Assembly (NCBI GenBank): GCA_963764465.1
Contig: CAVXSO010000007.1
Coordinates: 434,001 to 498,000, forward strand
DNA: 64,000 nt
Origin: JAJXXT01 sp963764465
GTDB taxonomy: Bacteria; Pseudomonadota; Alphaproteobacteria; Acetobacterales; Acetobacteraceae
Direction of reading: 5' to 3'
Made by a program: the position numbers and the translations under genes
The notes under the pieces: model-generated
Seen by the model: the letters and a program-made list of their open reading frames with translations, nothing else
What the model was told of the DNA's origin: nothing
The model's database searches: none
In this document: one piece after another, positions 16,229 through 25,216 of the stretch
How positions within the stretch are numbered: position 1 is the first letter of the stretch
Layout: each line of letters opens with the position of its first letter

Positions 16229-18415
16229 TCAGCGCAGGTCGAACCGGTCCGCGTGCATCACCTTCGTCCAGGCGGCGACGAAGTCGTGCACGAACTTCGC
16301 CGCGTTGCCGTCGCTCGCGTAGACTTCCGACAGGGCCCGCAACTGCGAGTTGGAGCCGAACACCAGGTCCACGCGCGTCGCCGTCCACTTCACCGCGCCG
16401 GTCTTGCGATCGCACCCCTCGAACACGTCATTGGCGGCCGATACCGGCTTCCACTGCGTGCCCATGTCGACCACGTTCGTGAAGAAGTCGGGCGTCAGCT
16501 TGCCGGGCCGCGCGGTGAACACGCCGTGCTTCGCACCGCCGACATTGGCGCCCAGCACCCGCATGCCGCCGACCAGCACCGTCATCTCCGGTGCGGTCAG
16601 CGTCAGCATCTGCGCCTTGTCCACCAGCATCTCCTCCGCCGGCACGCCGATCTCCGCCTTGAGGTAGTTTCGGAAACCGTCGGCGAAGGGCTCGAGCACC
16701 GCGAAGGAGGCCGCATCCGTCTGCGCCGCCGTCGCGTCCGTGCGCCCGGGCACGAACGGCACCGTCACGCTGTGCCCCGCGTCCTTCGCCGCCTTCTCGA
16801 CCGCCGCACAGCCGCCGAGCACGATGAGGTCGGCAAGCGAGATCTTCTTGCCGCCAGAGGCGGACGTGTTGAACGCCTTCTGCACACCCTCCAGCGCCGC
16901 GAGAACCTTGGCCAGCTGCGCCGGCTGGTTCACCGCCCAGTCCTTCTGCGGGGCGAGGCGGACGCGCGCGCCGTTGGCACCACCACGCTTGTCGGTGCCG
17001 CGGAAGGTGGAGGCCGAGGCCCAGGCCGCCGAGACCAGTTCCGAAACCGAAAGCCCAGTCGCGAGGATCTTGGCCTTCAGCTCCGCGATGTCCGCAGCCT
17101 CGACCGGCTTGTGGTCCACCGCCGGCACCGGGTCCTGCCAGATCAGCTCCTCCTTCGGCACCTCGGGCCCGAGGTAGCGCGCGCGCGGCCCCATGTCGCG
17201 ATGCGTCAGCTTGAACCAGGCGCGGGCAAACGCGTCCGCGAACTGGTCCGGGTTCTTGTGGAACCGGCGTGAGATCTTCTCGTAGGCGGGATCCATCCGC
17301 AGCGAGAGATCCGTCGTCAGCATCGTCGGCAGGCGCTTCTTCTTCGGGTCGAACGGATCCGGAATGATCGCGTCCGCGCCCTTCGCCGTCCACTGGTGCG
17401 CGCCGGCCGGGCTCTTGGTCAGCTCCCACTCATAGCCGAACAGGATGTCGAAGAAGCCGTTGCTCCACTTCGTCGGCGTCGCGGTCCACACGACCTCGAG
17501 GCCGCTGGTGATCGCATCGCCCGCCTTGCCGCTGCCGAAGCTGCTCTTCCAGCCGAGCCCCATCTGCTCGATCGGGGCGGCTTCCGGCTCGCGACCCACC
17601 AGCGCCACGTCCCCCGCGCCATGGGTCTTGCCGAAGGTGTGGCCGCCGGCGATCAGCGCCACCGTCTCCTCGTCGTCCATCGCCATGCGCGCGAAGGTCT
17701 CGCGGATGTCGATCGCTGCGGCCAGGGGATCGGGCTTGCCGTTCGGGCCCTCCGGGTTCACGTAAATCAGGCCCATCTGCACGGCGCCGAGCGGGTTCTC
17801 GAGCTGGCGTTCACCGGTGTAGCGCTGGTCGCCAAGCCATGCCTTCTCCGAGCCCCAGTAGATATCTTCCGGCTCCCACACATCGGCGCGCCCCGCCCCG
17901 AAGCCGAACGTCTTGAAGCCCATGGATTCGAGCGCGACGTTGCCAGCGAGGATCATGAGGTCGGCCCAGGAAATGCTGTCGCCGTACTTCTTCTTGATCG
18001 GCCAGAGCAGCCGGCGCGCCTTGTCGAGGTTGGCGTTATCGGGCCACGAGTTCAGCGGCGCGAAGCGCTGCGTGCCGGCGCCGCCGCCGCCGCGCCCGTC
18101 CGAGATGCGATACGTGCCGGCGCTGTGCCAGGCCATGCGGATGAACAGCCCGCCGTAATGCCCGTAATCCGCCGGCCACCAGTCCTGCGAATCCGTCATC
18201 AGCGCCGTGAGGTCGCGCTTCAGCGCCCGGTAGTCGAGCTTCCTGAACGCCTCGGCGTACTTGAACGTCGGACCCATCGGGTCCGTCAGCGAGGAGTGCT
18301 GCGCCAACACCTTGAGGTTGAGTTGGTTGGGCCACCAGTCCCGGTTCGACTGTCCCTCGAAGGTCACCTGCGCGTGAACGCCGTGCGCGAACGGGCATTT
18401 GCTGTCGTCGGCCAT
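16229..18415 (-). CDS. katG: Catalase-peroxidase
   Basis: Bifunctional heme enzyme degrading H2O2 by catalase and peroxidase activities. The 728-residue protein is full length with two peroxidase-like domains. The distal pocket RMAWHSAGTYRISDGRGG carries Arg, Trp and His. The proximal heme His is in GGHTFGKTHGAGD. The Tyr of the Met-Tyr-Trp adduct is in QMGLIYVNPEGP. No signal peptide is seen (MADDSKCPFAHG), so it is cytoplasmic. It is divergent from oxyR across 115 bp, the classic arrangement for OxyR control, and is followed by a strong hairpin. Confidence 0.98.
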   Translation of the reverse strand: MADDSKCPFAHGVHAQVTFEGQSNRDWWPNQLNLKVLAQHSSLTDPMGPTFKYAEAFRKLDYRALKRDLTALMTDSQDWWPADYGHYGGLFIRMAWHSAGTYRISDGRGGGGAGTQRFAPLNSWPDNANLDKARRLLWPIKKKYGDSISWADLMILAGNVALESMGFKTFGFGAGRADVWEPEDIYWGSEKAWLGDQRYTGERQLENPLGAVQMGLIYVNPEGPNGKPDPLAAAIDIRETFARMAMDDEETVALIAGGHTFGKTHGAGDVALVGREPEAAPIEQMGLGWKSSFGSGKAGDAITSGLEVVWTATPTKWSNGFFDILFGYEWELTKSPAGAHQWTAKGADAIIPDPFDPKKKRLPTMLTTDLSLRMDPAYEKISRRFHKNPDQFADAFARAWFKLTHRDMGPRARYLGPEVPKEELIWQDPVPAVDHKPVEAADIAELKAKILATGLSVSELVSAAWASASTFRGTDKRGGANGARVRLAPQKDWAVNQPAQLAKVLAALEGVQKAFNTSASGGKKISLADLIVLGGCAAVEKAAKDAGHSVTVPFVPGRTDATAAQTDAASFAVLEPFADGFRNYLKAEIGVPAEEMLVDKAQMLTLTAPEMTVLVGGMRVLGANVGGAKHGVFTARPGKLTPDFFTNVVDMGTQWKPVSAANDVFEGCDRKTGAVKWTATRVDLVFGSNSQLRALSEVYASDGNAAKFVHDFVAAWTKVMHADRFDLR

Positions 18416-18530
18416 CGTTCCTCACTCCCCTGCATCGCTTCCCGGACAGTCCGGGCCGCGGAGGACGTTTTAGGCCCCGGAATCCATCAGGTAAATTCGC
18501 ATTTCGTGATCGTTGTGATAAGAATGACTG
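18416..18530. promoter_or_regulatory. katG-oxyR divergent promoter region
   Basis: The 115 bp between the two starts must contain both promoters and probably the OxyR site. The AT-richer part is 18490-18530, with ATTC and GAAT ends spanning about 31 bp and a GTGAT direct repeat (CGTGATCGTTGTGATAAG). No canonical OxyR tetrad can be assigned with confidence. Confidence 0.5.
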
Positions 18531-19430
18531 ATGTTCCAGATGACTCTGAAACAGCTCCGCTACTTCGACGCCATCGCCCGCCACTCCCATTTCGGCCGCG
18601 CCGCCGCCGCCTGCGCCATCTCCCAACCGGCGCTCTCCATGCAGATCAAGGAGTTGGAGGACGCGCTCGGCGCCGTGCTGGTGGAGCGCGGTGCCCGCCA
18701 GGTCCGCCTCACCGCGTTCGGCGAGGAAACGGCGCGACGCGCGCGCGACATCCTGCGCTCGGTCGATGAACTCGGCGACTTCGCCCGCGCCTCGCGCGAC
18801 CGGCTCACCGGGCGGCTGCGCATCGGCATGATCCCGACGATCGCGCCCTACCTGCTGCCCGCGGTCATCTCCAACATCAACCGCACCCACCCCGAACTCG
18901 ACATCCATGTGCGCGAGGCGTTGACCTCCCGCCTCATCGAGGAGCTGACGGAAGGAAGGCTGGACACCGCCATCCTCGCGCTCCCCGTCTCGGAACCCGC
19001 ACTCGCGGAAATCCCGCTGTTCAGCGAGACTTTCCTCCTCGTCCGCCCCGCCGCGGACGCCCGCGCCCCGGTGCCAGGCCCCGAGGCACTGCGCGAGATG
19101 AAGCTGCTGCTGCTGGAGGAGGGCCACTGCTTCCGCGACCAGGCGCTGGCCTTCTGCGACATGCAGGGCAGCCAGCCGCGCGAGGTGATGGACGCAAACT
19201 CGCTCGCCACCCTCGTGCAGATGGTCGGCGCCGGGCTCGGGGTGACGCTGATCCCGGAGATGGCGGTGGCGCTGGAAACCCGCTCCGCCGAGGTCTCCGT
19301 GGCGCGCTTCGCGGACCCACAGCCCACGCGCACCGTCGGCATGGTCTGGCGCAAGGCCAGCCCGCTCGTGGGGCCGTTCCGGCAACTATCGGAGGCGGTG
19401 GCGACCGCGGCCGAAAGTAAAAGAAAGTAA
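18531..19430 (+). CDS. oxyR: Hydrogen peroxide-inducible LysR regulator
   Basis: LysR-type transcription factor sensing H2O2 by disulfide formation. The 299-residue protein has the winged HTH at residues 4-63 (LKQLRYFDAIARHSHFGRAA, SQPALSMQIKELE). The redox pair lies in EEGHCFRDQALAFC as Cys200 and Cys209, matching E. coli Cys199 and Cys208 in spacing. This separates it from generic LysR proteins. An ATG at 18540 is an alternative start. It is divergent from katG, its expected target. The last residues (SKRK) are encoded by the edge of a dispersed-repeat-like element at 19421-19475. Confidence 0.95.
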   Translation: MFQMTLKQLRYFDAIARHSHFGRAAAACAISQPALSMQIKELEDALGAVLVERGARQVRLTAFGEETARRARDILRSVDELGDFARASRDRLTGRLRIGMIPTIAPYLLPAVISNINRTHPELDIHVREALTSRLIEELTEGRLDTAILALPVSEPALAEIPLFSETFLLVRPAADARAPVPGPEALREMKLLLLEEGHCFRDQALAFCDMQGSQPREVMDANSLATLVQMVGAGLGVTLIPEMAVALETRSAEVSVARFADPQPTRTVGMVWRKASPLVGPFRQLSEAVATAAESKRK

Positions 19431-19475
19431 GGCTCCTCTTTTTCTGAAGAAAACGAGGCAAAAAAACTTCTGTCC
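19421..19475. repeat. AT-rich hairpin element between convergent genes, likely bidirectional terminator
   Basis: Reads AAAAGAAAGTAAGG, then an imperfect hairpin CCTC-T-TTTTCT-GA-AGAAAA-C-GAGG (19435-19456), then CAAAAAAACTTCTG. It sits between the oxyR stop and the stop of the convergent deacylase, and supplies the last codons of oxyR. The base composition is unlike anything nearby. From memory, similar AAGAAAG...hairpin...CAAAAAACTT elements are dispersed in Acetobacteraceae genomes; this needs a genome-wide check. Confidence 0.6.
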
Positions 19476-19482
19476 GTTGGCT

Positions 19483-20502
19483 CTACGGAGCGGGAATATC
19501 CGAGCCGAGGTGAAACAGGCAGTCGCCACGTACGGTGCGGCCGGGGACGCGGCGTACCAGCACCAGGCCGTCGCGGGCGAAATGCTGCACGGTGGGCTCG
19601 CTGCCGGGCGTCTCCGGCGTGTGGATGCGCGCCGCGGGCTGGCCGGCCTTCACCTCCTCGCCAGGCTCGGCGAGCGGCTCGAACACGCCGCTCTCGCGCG
19701 CATGGACAAAGTAATCGTCGCCGCCGACCGAAACGTAGCGCGTCGTCCCCGGTACCGCGCGCGAGGCCGGAAGGATCCCCAGATGCGCGAGCAGGTTGAC
19801 CAGCCCCCGCTCCGCGATCCCCAGCCCGTCGCGGTTCAGCGTGCCGGCGCCGCCGAGTTCCGAGCCCAGCGTCGGGATTCCCATCCGCTTCGCCGCGCCT
19901 GTCAGCGTGCGGTCCGCCCCCGTGCCCTGCCCGCCCGCCGCGACATAGGCGAGCGGCGCCGCGAAGGCCGCCAGCGCCGCCTTGGTCTTGGCGAAGCGCA
20001 CGGCATCGTCGTCGCGCTCGATCAGCGCGCAGGGCACGTAGTTGAGCGAGGAACCGCCGGAATGCAGGTCGCAGGCAAGGTCCGCGAGCGGCGCCAGCTT
20101 CTGCGTCACATAGGCAGCGATCTGCTGCGTCGGCGTACCGTCCGGGTCGCCAGGGAAGCTGCGGTTGAGGTTGCCGGCATCGATCGGCGAGGTCCGCCTG
20201 CCGGCCATCGCGGCAGGAAAGTTCACCATCGGCAGGATGATGACACGGCCCCTGATCTCGCGCGGATCGAGCGCGCGCGCGAGGTTGGATACCGCGATCT
20301 GCCCCTCGTACTCGTCGCCATGGGTGCCGCCGGTGAACAGCGCCGTCGGCCCCGCGCCGTTGCGGATCACTGTGATCGGGATCGGGATGAACCCGTAGGC
20401 CGATTCATGGACGGAATGATAGAGCCGCACGTAGCCGTGCTGCTTGCCGTCGCGCTCGAAATCCACCTCGGCCATCAGCCGCGTCGGCTTCGTCTCGTTC
20501 AT
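19483..20502 (-). CDS. Succinylglutamate desuccinylase/aspartoacylase family deacylase
   Basis: Zinc-dependent M14-type amidohydrolase of 339 residues. Metal ligands are seen in TGGTHGDEYEGQ (His, Glu) and ACDLHSGGSSLNY (His). The GNLNRSFPGDPDGTPTQQ loop is typical of the AstE/AspA group. The C-terminal third is a beta-rich biotinyl-like fold (EPGEEVKAGQPAARIHTPE). This architecture resembles N-alpha-acetyl-diaminobutyrate deacetylases (DoeB), but no ectoine genes are nearby, so the substrate is open. The ATG at 20502 follows GGGGGGA at 6 nt; the frame extends to a TTG at 20517. It lies 26 bp downstream of the nitronate monooxygenase gene. Confidence 0.82.
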   Translation of the reverse strand: MNETKPTRLMAEVDFERDGKQHGYVRLYHSVHESAYGFIPIPITVIRNGAGPTALFTGGTHGDEYEGQIAVSNLARALDPREIRGRVIILPMVNFPAAMAGRRTSPIDAGNLNRSFPGDPDGTPTQQIAAYVTQKLAPLADLACDLHSGGSSLNYVPCALIERDDDAVRFAKTKAALAAFAAPLAYVAAGGQGTGADRTLTGAAKRMGIPTLGSELGGAGTLNRDGLGIAERGLVNLLAHLGILPASRAVPGTTRYVSVGGDDYFVHARESGVFEPLAEPGEEVKAGQPAARIHTPETPGSEPTVQHFARDGLVLVRRVPGRTVRGDCLFHLGSDIPAP

Positions 20503-20528
20503 GCCCGGTCCCCCCAAATGTCGCGGCG

Positions 20529-21572
20529 CTAGGCCGCCTCTCTCGCGGCCAGGGCGTCGACCGCCTGGTCGACCAGTTCCTGGATGATCGCCGCGACCGG
20601 CTGGATCCCGGTGACCATCCCGACGGATTGTCCGGCCATCACCGAGCCCTCCTCCACGTCGCCCTCGATCACCGCGCGGCGAAGCGCGCCTGCCCAGAAA
20701 TGCTCGATCGAGAGCTGCGCCTCGTCGCGCGTCGTCTCACCTTCCTGGAAGCGGCGGATCGTCTCCGCCTGATATTCGAGGAATCGTTTTGTTCCAGCAT
20801 TGACCAGCCCGCGAACCGGGATCACCGGGAAGCGCGCGTCAAGCTGCACGCTCGGCACCGCGTCGCGCGCCGCGGCGCGGATGAAGGCCTGCTTGAAATT
20901 CGGGTGCGCGATGCTCTCCGCGCTCGCCGCGAAGCGCGTACCGAGCTGAGCGCCCGAGGCGCCCATTTCGAGGTAGGAAAGAATCGCCTCGCCGCGCCCG
21001 AGCCCGCCGGCGACGAAGACCGGGACTTCCCTGATGTGCGGCAATATCTCCTGCGCTAGCACCGTGAGCGACACCGGGCCGATATGCCCGCCCGCCTCGC
21101 TGCCTTCGATCACGATTGCGTCCGCGCCGCTGCGCACCAGGCGCTTCGCCAGCACCAGCGCGGGGGCAAAGCACAGCAGCTTCGCACGCTCCTTCACCGC
21201 CCGCACCGCGGGGCCCGGCGGAATGCCGCCCGCCAGCACGACATGACCCACGCCGGCGGCGAGCGTCACGCGCACCAGATCGTCGAGCTCGGGGTGCATG
21301 GTGATCAGGTTCACGCCGAACGGCTTCTCCGTCAGCGCCTGCGTGGCCGCGATCTCGGCCTCGAGCAATGCGGGCGTCATCGCGCCGCAGGCGATCACGC
21401 CGAAGCCGCCAGCGTTGGAGATGGCCGAGACCAGGTGCCGCTCGCTCACCCAGCTCATCGCGCCGCCCATGATGGCGACGTCGGTGCCGAGGAACTCCTT
21501 GCCCCGGCGCCACAGCGCATCGAGCCGCGCCCGCGCAGTGGCCCTCCTCGCGCCTATGGCGTCGTCAGGCAT
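20529..21572 (-). CDS. Nitronate monooxygenase family flavoprotein
   Basis: FMN-dependent TIM-barrel enzyme (NMO/2-nitropropane dioxygenase family) of 347 residues. Flavin-site stretches are GTDVAIMGGAMSWVSERHLV, SNAGGFGVIACG, GADAIVIEGSEAGGHIG (with the conserved His) and VFVAGGLGRGEAILSYLEMGA. Members oxidise alkyl nitronates, but some act as enoyl reductases, so substrate is uncertain. Its start overlaps the lysC stop by 8 bp, so it is probably translated from the lysC message. The link to aspartate metabolism is not obvious. Confidence 0.88.
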   Translation of the reverse strand: MPDDAIGARRATARARLDALWRRGKEFLGTDVAIMGGAMSWVSERHLVSAISNAGGFGVIACGAMTPALLEAEIAATQALTEKPFGVNLITMHPELDDLVRVTLAAGVGHVVLAGGIPPGPAVRAVKERAKLLCFAPALVLAKRLVRSGADAIVIEGSEAGGHIGPVSLTVLAQEILPHIREVPVFVAGGLGRGEAILSYLEMGASGAQLGTRFAASAESIAHPNFKQAFIRAAARDAVPSVQLDARFPVIPVRGLVNAGTKRFLEYQAETIRRFQEGETTRDEAQLSIEHFWAGALRRAVIEGDVEEGSVMAGQSVGMVTGIQPVAAIIQELVDQAVDALAAREAA

Positions 21573-22779
21573 CGAGGCCGTAGGCGGTGTGCAGCGCGCG
21601 GACCGCGAGCTCCGTGTAGTCGGCGGCGATCAGCACCGAGACCTTGATCTCGCTCGTGGAGATGACCTGGATGTTGATGCCCTTCGCCGCCAGCGTGGAA
21701 AACATCGTGCTCGCGACACCGGCGTGCGAGCGCATCCCCACCCCCACCACGCTGATCTTCGCGACATCCGAATCGGCGAGGATCGAGACGTAGCCGATCT
21801 TTTCCCGCGCGCCCTCAAGCGTCGCCTGCGCGCGTGGCAGGTCGGCGCGCGAGATGGTGAAGGTCAGGTCGGTCGTTCCGTCTGCGGAAACGTTCTGCAC
21901 GATCATGTCCACGTTGACGCCCCCCTCCGACAGCGGGCCGAAGATCGCCGCCGCGATCCCCGGCCTGTCCGGCACGCCACGGACGGTCAGCTTCGCCTCG
22001 TCGCGCGAGTAGGCGATGCCGCTTACGATCTCCTGTTCCACGATCTCCTCCTCGTCGACCACCAGCGAGCCTGGCTTGTCCTCGAAACTCGAGAGCACCT
22101 GCACGCGCACGCGCTCCTTCATCGCCAGCTCGACGCTACGCGTCTGCAAGACCTTCGCGCCGACGGACGCCAGCTCCAGCATCTCCTCGTAGGCGATGCG
22201 CGGCAGCTTCCTGGCACGCGGCACGATGCGCGGATCGGTGGTGTAGACCCCGTCCACGTCCGTGTAGATATCGCAACGATCGGCCTTCAGCGCCGCTGCC
22301 AGCGCCACCGCGGACGTGTCGGATCCGCCACGCCCCAGCGTCGCGATGCGCCCGTCCGGCGCCACGCCCTGGAACCCCGCGACCACCGCTACCTGCCCCG
22401 CCTGCATGCGCTTGATCAGCTCTCCACCCTCGATCGACGCGATGCGCGCCTTGCCGTGCGCCGCATCCGTGCGCAACGGGATCTGCCAGCCCTGCCAGGA
22501 CCGCGCGTCCACGCCCAGCTCCTGCAGCGCGATGGCGAGCAGCCCCGTCGTCACCTGCTCGCCGGTCGCGACCACGGTGTCGTACTCGCGCGCGTCGTGC
22601 AGCGGCGAAAGCTGCTGGCACCAGGCGACGAGCTGATTCGTCACCCCGGCCATGGCGGAAACCACCACCGCCACCTCGTCGCCCGCGTCCACCGCGCGTT
22701 TGACGCGGCTCGCGACGTTGCGGATGCGGTCGAGGTCGGCGACGGACGTGCCGCCGAATTTCATCACGATACGGGCCAT
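21565..22779 (-). CDS. lysC: Aspartate kinase
   Basis: First step of the aspartate pathway to lysine, threonine and methionine. The 404-residue protein starts MARIVMKFGGTSVADLDRIR with the kinase KFGGTS motif at residues 7-12. GRGGSDTSAVALAAALKADR is the ATP/Asp-binding region. Two ACT domains follow (residues about 265-404), pointing to feedback control by end-product amino acids. The frame is open upstream, but similarity starts at the ATG at 22779. No Shine-Dalgarno is seen on this strand. The stop overlaps the nitronate monooxygenase gene. It is divergent from ubiG. Confidence 0.96.
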   Translation of the reverse strand: MARIVMKFGGTSVADLDRIRNVASRVKRAVDAGDEVAVVVSAMAGVTNQLVAWCQQLSPLHDAREYDTVVATGEQVTTGLLAIALQELGVDARSWQGWQIPLRTDAAHGKARIASIEGGELIKRMQAGQVAVVAGFQGVAPDGRIATLGRGGSDTSAVALAAALKADRCDIYTDVDGVYTTDPRIVPRARKLPRIAYEEMLELASVGAKVLQTRSVELAMKERVRVQVLSSFEDKPGSLVVDEEEIVEQEIVSGIAYSRDEAKLTVRGVPDRPGIAAAIFGPLSEGGVNVDMIVQNVSADGTTDLTFTISRADLPRAQATLEGAREKIGYVSILADSDVAKISVVGVGMRSHAGVASTMFSTLAAKGINIQVISTSEIKVSVLIAADYTELAVRALHTAYGLDA

Positions 22780-22876
22780 GGGAGGAGTACGGCGGTTGCG
22801 TGTCCGGAAAGGCGGCGTCACATAACGGACCCACGTAAGCGCGGCAACAGTGGGGCCGGAAATGGCAGGGCCAGCG

Positions 22877-23548
22877 ATGACACAGAAAGCGGAGATCGCG
22901 GGGTTCGAGCGGCTGGCCTCGCGCTGGTGGGACCGGCGCGGCCCGATGGCGCCGCTGCATGCCATGAACCCCGCTCGGGTCGCCTGGATCGCCGCGCGCA
23001 TTCCGCAGGGTTGCCGCCTGCTGGATGTCGGCTGCGGCGCCGGCATCGCCGCCGAGGCCTTCGCGCGCAAGGGCTTCCGGGTCACCGGGCTCGATGCCGG
23101 CGCGGCGCTGGTCGAGGTCGCGCAGGCGCACGCGGACCCGGCGCTGGGCATCGCCTACCGTGCCGGCACCACGGCGGACCTGATCGCGGAGGGGGCGCGA
23201 TTTCCGGTCGTCACCGCGCTCGAGGTGATCGAGCACGTGGACGACCCGGCGGCGTTCGTGGCGGAACTGGCACGGCTGCTGGAGCCGGGCGGGCAGCTCT
23301 TCCTGTCCACCCTCAACCGCACGGCCGCGAGCTTCCTCACGGCCAAGCTCGGCGCGGAATACCTCCTGCGCCTCCTGCCGGTGGGTACGCACGACTGGAA
23401 GCGCTTCATCACGCCGGGGGAACTCGGCGCCATGCTGCGCGAGGCGGGGCTGCGCGTGACCGACATCGCGGGCCTCGCACCCGGGCTTGCCGGCTGGCGC
23501 ACGGTGCCCCGGCCGGGAACCAACTACATCGTGGAGGCGCGCGCATGA
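22877..23548 (+). CDS. ubiG: Ubiquinone biosynthesis O-methyltransferase
   Basis: SAM-dependent O-methyltransferase acting twice in ubiquinone synthesis. The protein has 223 residues from the ATG at 22877; an in-frame ATG at 22862 and a GTG at 22850 are alternatives. UbiG signatures are FERLASRWWDRRGPMAPLHAMNP at the N-terminus (seen in parts), the SAM loop LLDVGCGAGIAAEAFAR, TALEVIEHVDDP, and the C-terminal GTHDWKRFITPGEL. It is divergent from lysC, and a second methyltransferase gene starts inside its stop codon (ATGA). Confidence 0.95.
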   Translation: MTQKAEIAGFERLASRWWDRRGPMAPLHAMNPARVAWIAARIPQGCRLLDVGCGAGIAAEAFARKGFRVTGLDAGAALVEVAQAHADPALGIAYRAGTTADLIAEGARFPVVTALEVIEHVDDPAAFVAELARLLEPGGQLFLSTLNRTAASFLTAKLGAEYLLRLLPVGTHDWKRFITPGELGAMLREAGLRVTDIAGLAPGLAGWRTVPRPGTNYIVEARA

Positions 23549-24324
23549 GCCAGGGCAGCTTGTTCAACGACGGCGCCGCCTACGAGAATGCGATGGGCGT
23601 CTGGAGCCGCCATGCCGGCGAGGTCTTCCTCGACTGGCTGGCCCCGGCCCCCGACCTCCGCTGGATCGATATCGGCTGCGGCAACGGTGCCTTCACCGAG
23701 CTGTTGATGGCGCGCGCGGCACCCGCCTCGGTCCACGGCATCGACCCGTCGCCCGCCCAGCTCGGCTACGCCCGCGAGCGGCCCGGCACGCGGGGCGCGA
23801 TCTACGCCGAGGGCGACGCCATCGCGCTGCCCTTCCCCGACGGGCATTTCGACGCCGCGGTCATGGCCCTCGTGATCTTCTTCATCCCCGAACCGGCGCG
23901 CGGGGTGGCGGAGATGGCGCGGGTCACGCGCCCCGGCGGCCCGGTCGCCGCCTATGCCTGGGACACCGCGACCGGGACGCCCGCGCGGCCGCTGCAGGAC
24001 GTGCTGCGCGGTCTCGGCCGCGCACCCATCGAGCCCTCGAGCCGCGCGATCGCGAACGAGGCGGCGCTGGCCGGGCTGTGGCGGGGTGCCGGGCTCGCCG
24101 GCGTGGCGACGCGCCTGATTGACGTCACACGCGCCTATCCGGATTTCGAGGCGTTCTGGCAGGCGATCTCCAGCATCCCGCTGACCGCGCCGGCGCTGGC
24201 GGGCATGCCGCCGGGCGAGGTCGAGGAAGCACGGAACCGGCTGCGCGCCGCGACGACGACCGATGCCGCCGGGCGCGTCATCCAGCCCGCCCGCGCCGTC
24301 GCCGTGAAGGGTGTCGTCCCCTGA
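23545..24324 (+). CDS. Class I SAM-dependent methyltransferase
   Basis: A 259-residue methyltransferase of unknown substrate. The SAM-binding motif is WIDIGCGNGAFTELLMAR, followed by VHGIDPSPAQLGYAR and EGDAIALPFPDGHFDAAVM, as in Methyltransf_11 proteins. It overlaps ubiG by 4 bp and is therefore translationally coupled to it, but it lacks the UbiE and UbiG signatures. It may act on a related quinone or lipid substrate, or be unrelated. It converges with the DUF1178 gene, and a small GC-rich inverted repeat lies between the two stops. Confidence 0.85.
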   Translation: MSQGSLFNDGAAYENAMGVWSRHAGEVFLDWLAPAPDLRWIDIGCGNGAFTELLMARAAPASVHGIDPSPAQLGYARERPGTRGAIYAEGDAIALPFPDGHFDAAVMALVIFFIPEPARGVAEMARVTRPGGPVAAYAWDTATGTPARPLQDVLRGLGRAPIEPSSRAIANEAALAGLWRGAGLAGVATRLIDVTRAYPDFEAFWQAISSIPLTAPALAGMPPGEVEEARNRLRAATTTDAAGRVIQPARAVAVKGVVP

Positions 24325-24348
24325 CGATCGGGACCCGGCTATCGGGGT

Positions 24349-24888
24349 CTAGCTGTCGGCTCGGGGGATCCAGGGAATTCGGCTGACCTCGATGCCTTCC
24401 TCGGCCAGCGCCTCGGCCTCCTCCGGCGAGGTTTCGCCATAGATGCCGCGGCCCTCGCGCTCACCGCTCTTGATGCGCCGCGCCTCGGCCGCGAACTCGT
24501 TGCCCACGTAGTCGCAGCGCGCCTCCACCTCGGCGCGCAGTTTCTGCAGCATGGCGCGCATCTCGTCCGACAGGTCCGGGATGCCGGCGACCGCCTGCCC
24601 GGCGCCCTGACCGGTCGCCTGGCCGCCCCTGGGGCCCGGCTGGCGGTTCGCCACCGGCGTTGGCGCCTGGTTCCCGGCCGGAGCCGCTTCCTCGCGCTGG
24701 CGCCGGTTGCGCGCGGGCGCGCCCTTGCGTGGGACCGCGGGAGCCATCAGCGCCCGCTCCACCTTCACGTCGCCGCAGCGCGGACAGGCAATCAGCCCGG
24801 CCCGCGCCTGTTTCTCGAACCCGGTGCTGTCCACGAACCAGCCGTCGAAGCCGTGATCCGCCGAGCAGCGAAGTTGGTAATGAATCAT
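24349..24888 (-). CDS. DUF1178 family protein
   Basis: A 179-residue protein of unknown function. The N-terminus MIHYQLRCSADHGFDGWF with a zinc-ribbon-like CPRCGDVKVERALMAP is diagnostic of DUF1178. The middle is low-complexity and Ala/Gly/Pro/Gln-rich. The C-terminal part (DEMRAMLQKLRAEVEARCDYVGNEFAAEARR) is conserved in the family. In many alphaproteobacteria the gene follows grxC and a nitrilase-like gene; here it follows grxC after 67 bp and the nitrilase-like gene is missing. Confidence 0.9.
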   Translation of the reverse strand: MIHYQLRCSADHGFDGWFVDSTGFEKQARAGLIACPRCGDVKVERALMAPAVPRKGAPARNRRQREEAAPAGNQAPTPVANRQPGPRGGQATGQGAGQAVAGIPDLSDEMRAMLQKLRAEVEARCDYVGNEFAAEARRIKSGEREGRGIYGETSPEEAEALAEEGIEVSRIPWIPRADS

Positions 24889-24955
24889 GCCACAAAATAT
24901 GGGCGAGCTGGCACTCCGCGCAAGCGACTGCCAAACCGCGCACCCATGGTGGCGG

Positions 24956-25216
24956 CTATTCGACCGTGAGCAGCTTATCCAGCTCCCCGGACCGGTCGAG
25001 CGCCATCAGCTCGTCGCAGCCGCCGATTGAGCGTCCGTCGATGAAGATCTGGGGCACGGTGGTGCGCCCGCCGGAGCGCTGGACGGCCTCCTCCCGCGCG
25101 CGGGTGCCGCGCGGCGCGTCAATCTCGCGAAACGCGGCACCCTTGCTGGTGAGGATGTGGATGGCGCGCGCGCAATACGGGCACCAGGACTGCGTGTAGA
25201 TCTCGATATCGGGCAT
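24956..25216 (-). CDS. grxC: Glutaredoxin 3
   Basis: Small thiol-disulfide oxidoreductase reduced by glutathione. The 86-residue protein starts MPDIEIYTQSWCPYCARA, with the CPYC active site at Cys12-Cys15. TTVPQIFIDGRSIGGCDEL carries the cis-Pro and glutathione-binding GG-C-D. I used the ATG at 25216, which gives the canonical length; the open frame extends 13 residues further to 25255. It lies in the minus-strand run thiol dioxygenase, rhodanese, comF, grxC, DUF1178. Confidence 0.95.
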   Translation of the reverse strand: MPDIEIYTQSWCPYCARAIHILTSKGAAFREIDAPRGTRAREEAVQRSGGRTTVPQIFIDGRSIGGCDELMALDRSGELDKLLTVE

